DNA of 64,000 nucleotides, taken from assembly GCF_000004075.3 (NCBI RefSeq), contig NC_026660.2, positions 10,230,001 through 10,294,000 on the forward strand. Reading direction: 5' to 3'. This document shows positions 59,370 through 64,000 of this stretch, piece by piece (within the stretch, counting starts at the first letter, position 1; every line of letters begins with the position of its first letter). Origin of the DNA: Cucumis sativus. Taxonomy: Eukaryota > Streptophyta > Magnoliopsida > Cucurbitales > Cucurbitaceae. Position numbers and translations under genes: made by a program. The notes beneath the pieces were generated by a model. It did no database searches and had not been told where the DNA came from. It saw only the letters and a list, made by a program, of their open reading frames with translations.

Positions 59370-59650
59370 GCACTACTAGAATTTAGGATTTAGGGTTTAT
59401 GAAAGTTAGGATTTAAATTAATGCATGTATGTTTTTAAATGATACATTTATGAAAAGTTTAAGGTTTAAGTTAATAAGGTTTAAGATTCAACCCTTAAAG
59501 TTTAGGGTTTAAATTGATTCTACTAATAGTTTAAGGTTTAAATTGTTTTAACCTTGAAAGTTTAAGGTTTAAGTTGATATTTAACTATTAGTTTAAAGTT
59601 TATATAATTGATTAATTTTTTAAAGTTTAGGATTTAAATTGAGACAATTC
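59370..59650 (+). repeat. Degenerate array of AGTTTA(A/G)GGTTTAA blocks
   Basis: At least six variants of AGTTTAAGGTTTAA(A/G)TTGAT recur at irregular 40-70 base spacing, one including TTTAGGGTTTA. It may be an old interstitial repeat. It is not a telomere array, because the 7-base unit is not tandem. Confidence 0.4.
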
Positions 59651-61351
59651 AAAAGGTTCAAAGGTATAAATTGATATTTGTTATTTGATATTTTACACCA
59701 TAACTAAAATAGTTCAATCTCAAACATAAACTATTATAACTCAAACTAATATACAAACCATAATAACTAAAGATTATAATAATTAACTCAATGCCTTCAA
59801 CACTCTCTAAAATTATTATTTATTTTATGTCTAGTTATTGTTTTTAGTACATATATGTATCAATTGAGCTAAGTTTTTATTGACAAAGTGATCATTTTTT
59901 ATTTGTAGTTCTCTTCGTTTATATACTATTTTAGATAAAAGAAAAAAAATGTTGTTGGAAACAAATTTTAAAAGTTAAAAGCATGGAAAAACAAATACTT
60001 TTTTGTTTAATAAATTTTGAAAGTAAATTTTTATATTTTTGGAGAAAGTTTGAAAATGCTATACATTTATCTTTTAACGATGTTTCAACTTAGTTTTTAA
60101 GTTTAAAAAATTTGAGTTTTAGTTGAATTTAGTTTATAGATATATTTTAAGATTTTTACACATTAATTTCAAATTTTCATTAAATATTAATTTTCAAATA
60201 TTGGTGTAAATCTATAAAATTAATTTAAAGTAATTGTAAAGTAAACTTTAAATTTAATTTTGAAAGTGATGAAGAAGAGTGAAATTTAATTCACAATAAT
60301 TTACTTAATTATTTTAAATTATTAACATACATTAACATTGAAGATGAAAGACTGAGGTTAAAAATATAAATATTGAAATGTATGTATCAAATCGAATGAA
60401 AGCTAAAATGTGAGAGAGTAAAAATGGTAATATTTATTTTAAAATCAGTTGAAAACTAAAAAGCTGAAAGATATTTGATCGTAAAATACAAAAGTGATTA
60501 TATTATTATTTGTTTTTCCATTCGAAATCTTTGATTTATTTATTAAGAAAATTGGTTGGATATGTCAAAATCTATTATTTATTTAATTTTATGTGGCCTA
60601 AATAACAGGTAAATAATGTGAAATTACCTAACATACATAAAAGAGTAATTTATTTATTTATTTTTTAGAAAAAAGTAATACTCAAAGCAAACGTGAAAAA
60701 CGTTGAAGGAAAGAAGAGATAGTTGAAGGCGATGGATGCATAGTAGCTGAAGAAAAGATCAAATAGCATAAGTTTTACCCATATAAGCTAGTTTTACAAC
60801 TTGGATTGAAAGGGTAGAAATTATTCTTAACCAACAGAAATAACATATCAATAATATATCTATATGAATTTAATCAAATAATAAATCGATGATATAATTA
60901 TCAAAATTAAATGAGAATGAGAAAGATATTCTTCAAATTAGCATATGGGTATGAGATTATGAAATAATTATAGGAGACTAGGAGTCAGTCAGAGGGCGAG
61001 ATCCATGGTTTTTTCTCCATTCCAATAATACCCCCAATTGTAAGTCAAAATAACGCGTTATGCCCACCCCTGACCCCCTGATTTTCCGTCCCATAAATTT
61101 TCTAAAATATCTTCTGGGATTTACTGAGAAAGAATAATTAATTAATTAATTAATATGAGGTAAGGCGAATTGAGTAATTTCCTTTCAAATTCATCAGGGG
61201 GCAGCCTCGAAGGGAGATGAAAAACGAAACAAGGAGTCGTGGAAGCTGAGTCTATACGCTGCGTGGAACAAAGATGACACGCCAATGTCCGATATGCACT
61301 GCCTTTCACCGCAACAATAACGATACCACCTTCTCTTTCATGGAGGATCTT

Positions 61352-61372
61352 CTTCTTCTTCTTCTTCTTCTT
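61352..61372. repeat. (CTT)n run in the LPA1-type gene promoter or leader
   Basis: About seven CTT units, followed by further CT-rich sequence and a (CT)n run at about 61465-61482. Pyrimidine-rich stretches of this kind are common in plant core promoters and leaders. Confidence 0.75.
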
Positions 61373-61625
61373 TATCTTCATCAATCCCCTCTTCTTCTTA
61401 CTTCTTCCTCCTCCTCTTGATTCATTTCCATCACCTCCCTCCTTCCCTCCTCTATTCACAGGTTCCCTCTCTCTCTCTCTCTTACACCATCCGCATTCCC
61501 ACATTTTCCTCTTCCCCTCTATTTCCCCTCTTTATTTATCTCACAATCTCCAATGTTGCTCTTTCTCTTCTCCATTTTTACTTCTTTTTTCATATGCCTA
61601 CAGGTTTTCCTTCCATTTTCTATTC

Positions 61626-63215
61626 ATGGCCGACGTTGCTAAGGTCTTGTATGTTGTGATTCTTGATTATGAAGAACAATTAAAGAAGGAGAAGGAGTCT
61701 TTTCGCTATACTCGTCCTGTTTTGCAAAGCACTCTCCAGCTTATGGGATGTAAGGCACGACACGCTTTCAAGGTGAGATCATTCATCATCCTCCATGCTT
61801 TCTTCTCAATTCTTTTATTTATTTATTTATTTATTTATTTTTATTTGTGTTCTTTTGCTGCCTGATTTATTTGTATTCTCACTTGTGTTTCCTTTTCTTT
61901 TTCGGATCTGTATCTGCTTTGTCGTTTCTTGCTTATGAGTTTTGTTTGTTTTTGTTATTGGATCATAAATAGTTATTTCTCGTAGTCTGCAGGAGCAAAC
62001 TGTTTCGATTTTGTTTGGTCAATTATTTGTCTCAATTATACAAATCTGCGTTATATTTGTGAAATTGTAATTATGAACTGAACATTTTCTCTCTCTTCTT
62101 CTTCATTGTGTTTAATTTTCTGTTGTTGTTGTCCTTGTCCTTGTCATCATAATGATTTTGGTTTTCAACTTCTTATCTTGCCTTTCCCTTGTCCGCTAAT
62201 TTATTTGTCTTTGGTGAAAATATTGTTCCTTCACTCTTACTTTTGTATGCTTTGATTTGTGGATGTCCTTTTATATTTCGTGAATTTCACGTACTGAACT
62301 CTTTTAATATCTTGGCTGCTTTCAAGAATGGGCGATTTTCCACCCCCTTTTCTAATAATCTTTGCGTGTATATAATACATATCATTGTCATGTCTTCTAT
62401 TGGCAGGACGGTCTGTAATTAAATGTACACTTTTATTCTCTGTTAATTCTAAAACGGCAGTGACAATTGACAAATAATGCCAAGTTTATGCTTTTAACTC
62501 TTTGTAATTATGTGGTGCTGTAAGTTGTTTTTAGACTTATCCATCCTCTCGTATCATGTTATTTCATGCTTTCTGTATTTTATTTTATTCTCGGTGGAGG
62601 TGATGGATACATTTAGCACCTTCACTACTGAAGAGTTCTGAGCCACAAGTTATCTATATTTGTTTTGCTTTTGATCTTCTTACAAGCTGGACTCTTGTAG
62701 GACGCATTCATAATCTGTTTTTTTTTTTTTTTACAATGGGGGAGTTGGCTGTGACTTTCTTCTTCAAGAAATTCCCCCGAGAAAAATCATAGTTGAAAGT
62801 TAAGAGTATTTTCTTTGGTAGTGCTGATTTATTACTTAAAACTTATTTCCAAGCAACGTTGAAAGCATTGAGAACTTATGATAGATATAATCTTTTCCTG
62901 TTTTGATTAGATAAGCCAAAGGGCTTTTGCATTGCTGCGGAAACGTCATGGCTTGCTTCCTGAAGGGTTGGGAACAAGATCATCTGAAAAAGAATGCGTC
63001 AAGAGTTGGGATGTACGCTTTGCTGAAACGGAGGTTTGGAATCATTTAAATTCCTCCAAAGACGGTGATAATAAAAACATTCCGTTTGAAATTTACAAAA
63101 GGCGCACGACTCTCTTTGTAAAAAGAGAAACCTTCTTAGATGTTGTATGCAAAGCCCTGACAGAGTACAAGTACGTGAGTCCCAACCAGAGGGCTGACTT
63201 GCTTTTAGCGTGCAG
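61626..63215 (+). CDS. LPA1-type P-loop NTPase (2-phosphoglycerate-kinase-like), first two coding exons
   Basis: Plant homologues (LOW PHYTIC ACID 1 of rice and Arabidopsis relatives) are large proteins with a 2-phosphoglycerate-kinase-like P-loop domain; loss in rice lowers seed phytate. Exon 1 is 61626-61772 ([18 protein letters not shown]...), exon 2 is 62911-63215, intron 1138 nt (GT 61773, AG 62909-62910). The join is in frame: ...[20 protein letters not shown]... Exon 2 continues through [19 protein letters not shown] and ends at [13 protein letters not shown] with an AG split codon at the GT at 63216. These 150 residues are the conserved N-terminal part of the family; the P-loop lies in later exons outside the window. 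The ATG is the first in frame after the pyrimidine-rich leader. Family call rests on remembered family sequence, hence moderate-high confidence. Confidence 0.8.
61810..61846. repeat. (TTTA)n microsatellite in intron 1
   Basis: About eight ATTT units just inside the first intron of the LPA1-type gene. Confidence 0.85.
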
Positions 63216-64000
63216 GTAATCTTTAAATGATAGGACCCTTTGAAAAGAGCTCCCATTATGTTTATCTGTTTTTCGCACGTGTATTAAATCTATTATTTTC
63301 CAGAGATCGGCAATTCTGTGGTTTAGTCATGTGTAGTTTAGGGATGAATCGTATTCATGCCATAAAGTGTAGATATTGGTATTTTAGTTTTACACCTGGT
63401 CTATCTAGACGTTGTTGGTGTTTCTGACACTTCAACATTTAAAATATTTTATCTTAGGCGATATTTTCCGAGTTTTTATCAAGAATGCACACTTCAAATG
63501 ATTGTTAGAAATGTGTGCTTCTAAGAATATCGTGTTGGCAATCTCCTTTTTGTATCAAAAGGTTACTTATCCTGTCCTGTATGTTTTGTTCTCCACTTGG
63601 CTGGCATTTATTTCTAAATAAACCGTAGTACCAAACAGTACTGCTGGTCATAGCGGGAGATTTGGGTAGAGGAAAAGGAGAATTTTCCAACTGTTGGAAA
63701 GAGAGAATGCTAGTGCTGTTTGCAATCACATAAACTTATCGGTCTCTCTTTGGGTTTACTAAAAAAAGTCCTGCATTTTTATTAATTGGATCAAAATATT
63801 CCTTGCTTTCGTGGATTAAATTTCTTGTCTTTTTTATTGTTTGGGAGGTGGGTAATCTGCTAATTCATCATGTTTTCTTAAGGTTTATTATTTTATTACT
63901 CTGTTTTCTATGGATATTTTAAGAAGATTTGTGGCTGCTTGCAAGTTTGATAAGGTCTATTATATTTTTTCCTGTGATGCTTGTCAAGCTGGTTTGTATT
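63216..64000 (+). other. Intron 2 of the LPA1-type gene (open at the right edge)
   Basis: Starts with GTAATC. No next exon could be identified before the window ends; T-rich sequence throughout is intron-like. Confidence 0.6.

Larger units (their letters stand above)
57329..61380. other. Intergenic region between Cpn60 alpha and the LPA1-type gene
   Basis: No gene recognised. A poly-T run lies at about 57762-57782. The frame at 57907-58254 is unrecognisable. About 59360-59650 is a degenerate array of TTTAAGGTTTAAATTGAT-like blocks (see separate entry). The last 250 bases, with higher GC and pyrimidine-rich runs, are the promoter of the next gene. Confidence 0.5.

Noticed and set aside
59370-59650. 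Interstitial telomere array
   Set aside because: Only single TTTAGGG units occur inside longer AGTTTAAGG-type blocks; there is no tandem 7-base array.
1-64000. CRISPR arrays, rRNA or tRNA genes, bacterial-type operons
   Set aside because: None seen. Repeats here are tandem duplications, microsatellites and fold-backs without regular spacers, and all genes have plant-type structure. A tRNA scan by program would be needed to exclude a tRNA fully.

Overview
The window is nuclear DNA from a flowering plant. It is very AT-rich and gene-sparse, the genes carry GT-AG introns, and the gene products are plant-specific: expansin, phenylalanine ammonia-lyase, kiwellins, a TCP factor and chloroplast chaperonin-60 alpha. 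The style of the dispersed repeats suggests a cucurbit such as cucumber or melon. That is an inference from memory of cucurbit repeats; the protein set alone only says eudicot.

Layout. 1-719 (-): the 5' part of an alpha-expansin gene that runs off the left edge. 720-14187: a 13 kb gene-poor stretch with old inverted repeat arms (4625-5700 and 10730-11576), a GC-rich 28-bp minisatellite, short tandem duplications and microsatellites. 14450-18232 (+): a complete two-exon PAL gene (713 aa) with an AC-type element in its promoter. 18233-24499: repeats and transposon-like debris. 24500-33864 (-): a tandem array of four intact single-exon kiwellin genes, the last two lying in a recent duplication of about 1.3 kb. 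39676-40947 (+): an intronless LysM-receptor-kinase-like protein that lacks the catalytic residues, so probably a pseudokinase. 45198-50584 (+): an OTU-family deubiquitinase with ten coding exons, one intron holding a LINE relic and another a fold-back element. 51150-51710 (-): a short class I TCP transcription factor. 54399-57328 (+): chloroplast Cpn60 alpha, eight coding exons. 61626 to the right edge (+): the first two coding exons of an LPA1-type P-loop protein.

How they fit. Expansin and the kiwellins are secreted proteins with double-psi beta-barrel folds that act in the cell wall or apoplast. PAL opens the phenylpropanoid pathway, and kiwellins are known to counter fungal attack on the same chorismate-derived metabolism, so the PAL-kiwellin-pseudokinase stretch has a defence flavour; nothing in the sequence shows that they are co-regulated. 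The right-hand part holds housekeeping genes. The Cpn60 alpha upstream region is rich in site II (TGGGCY) and telo-box motifs, which class I TCP factors are known to use, and a class I TCP gene lies 2.7 kb away in the opposite orientation. Splice sites and coding lengths were worked out by hand from the reading frames; transcript ends were not determined.
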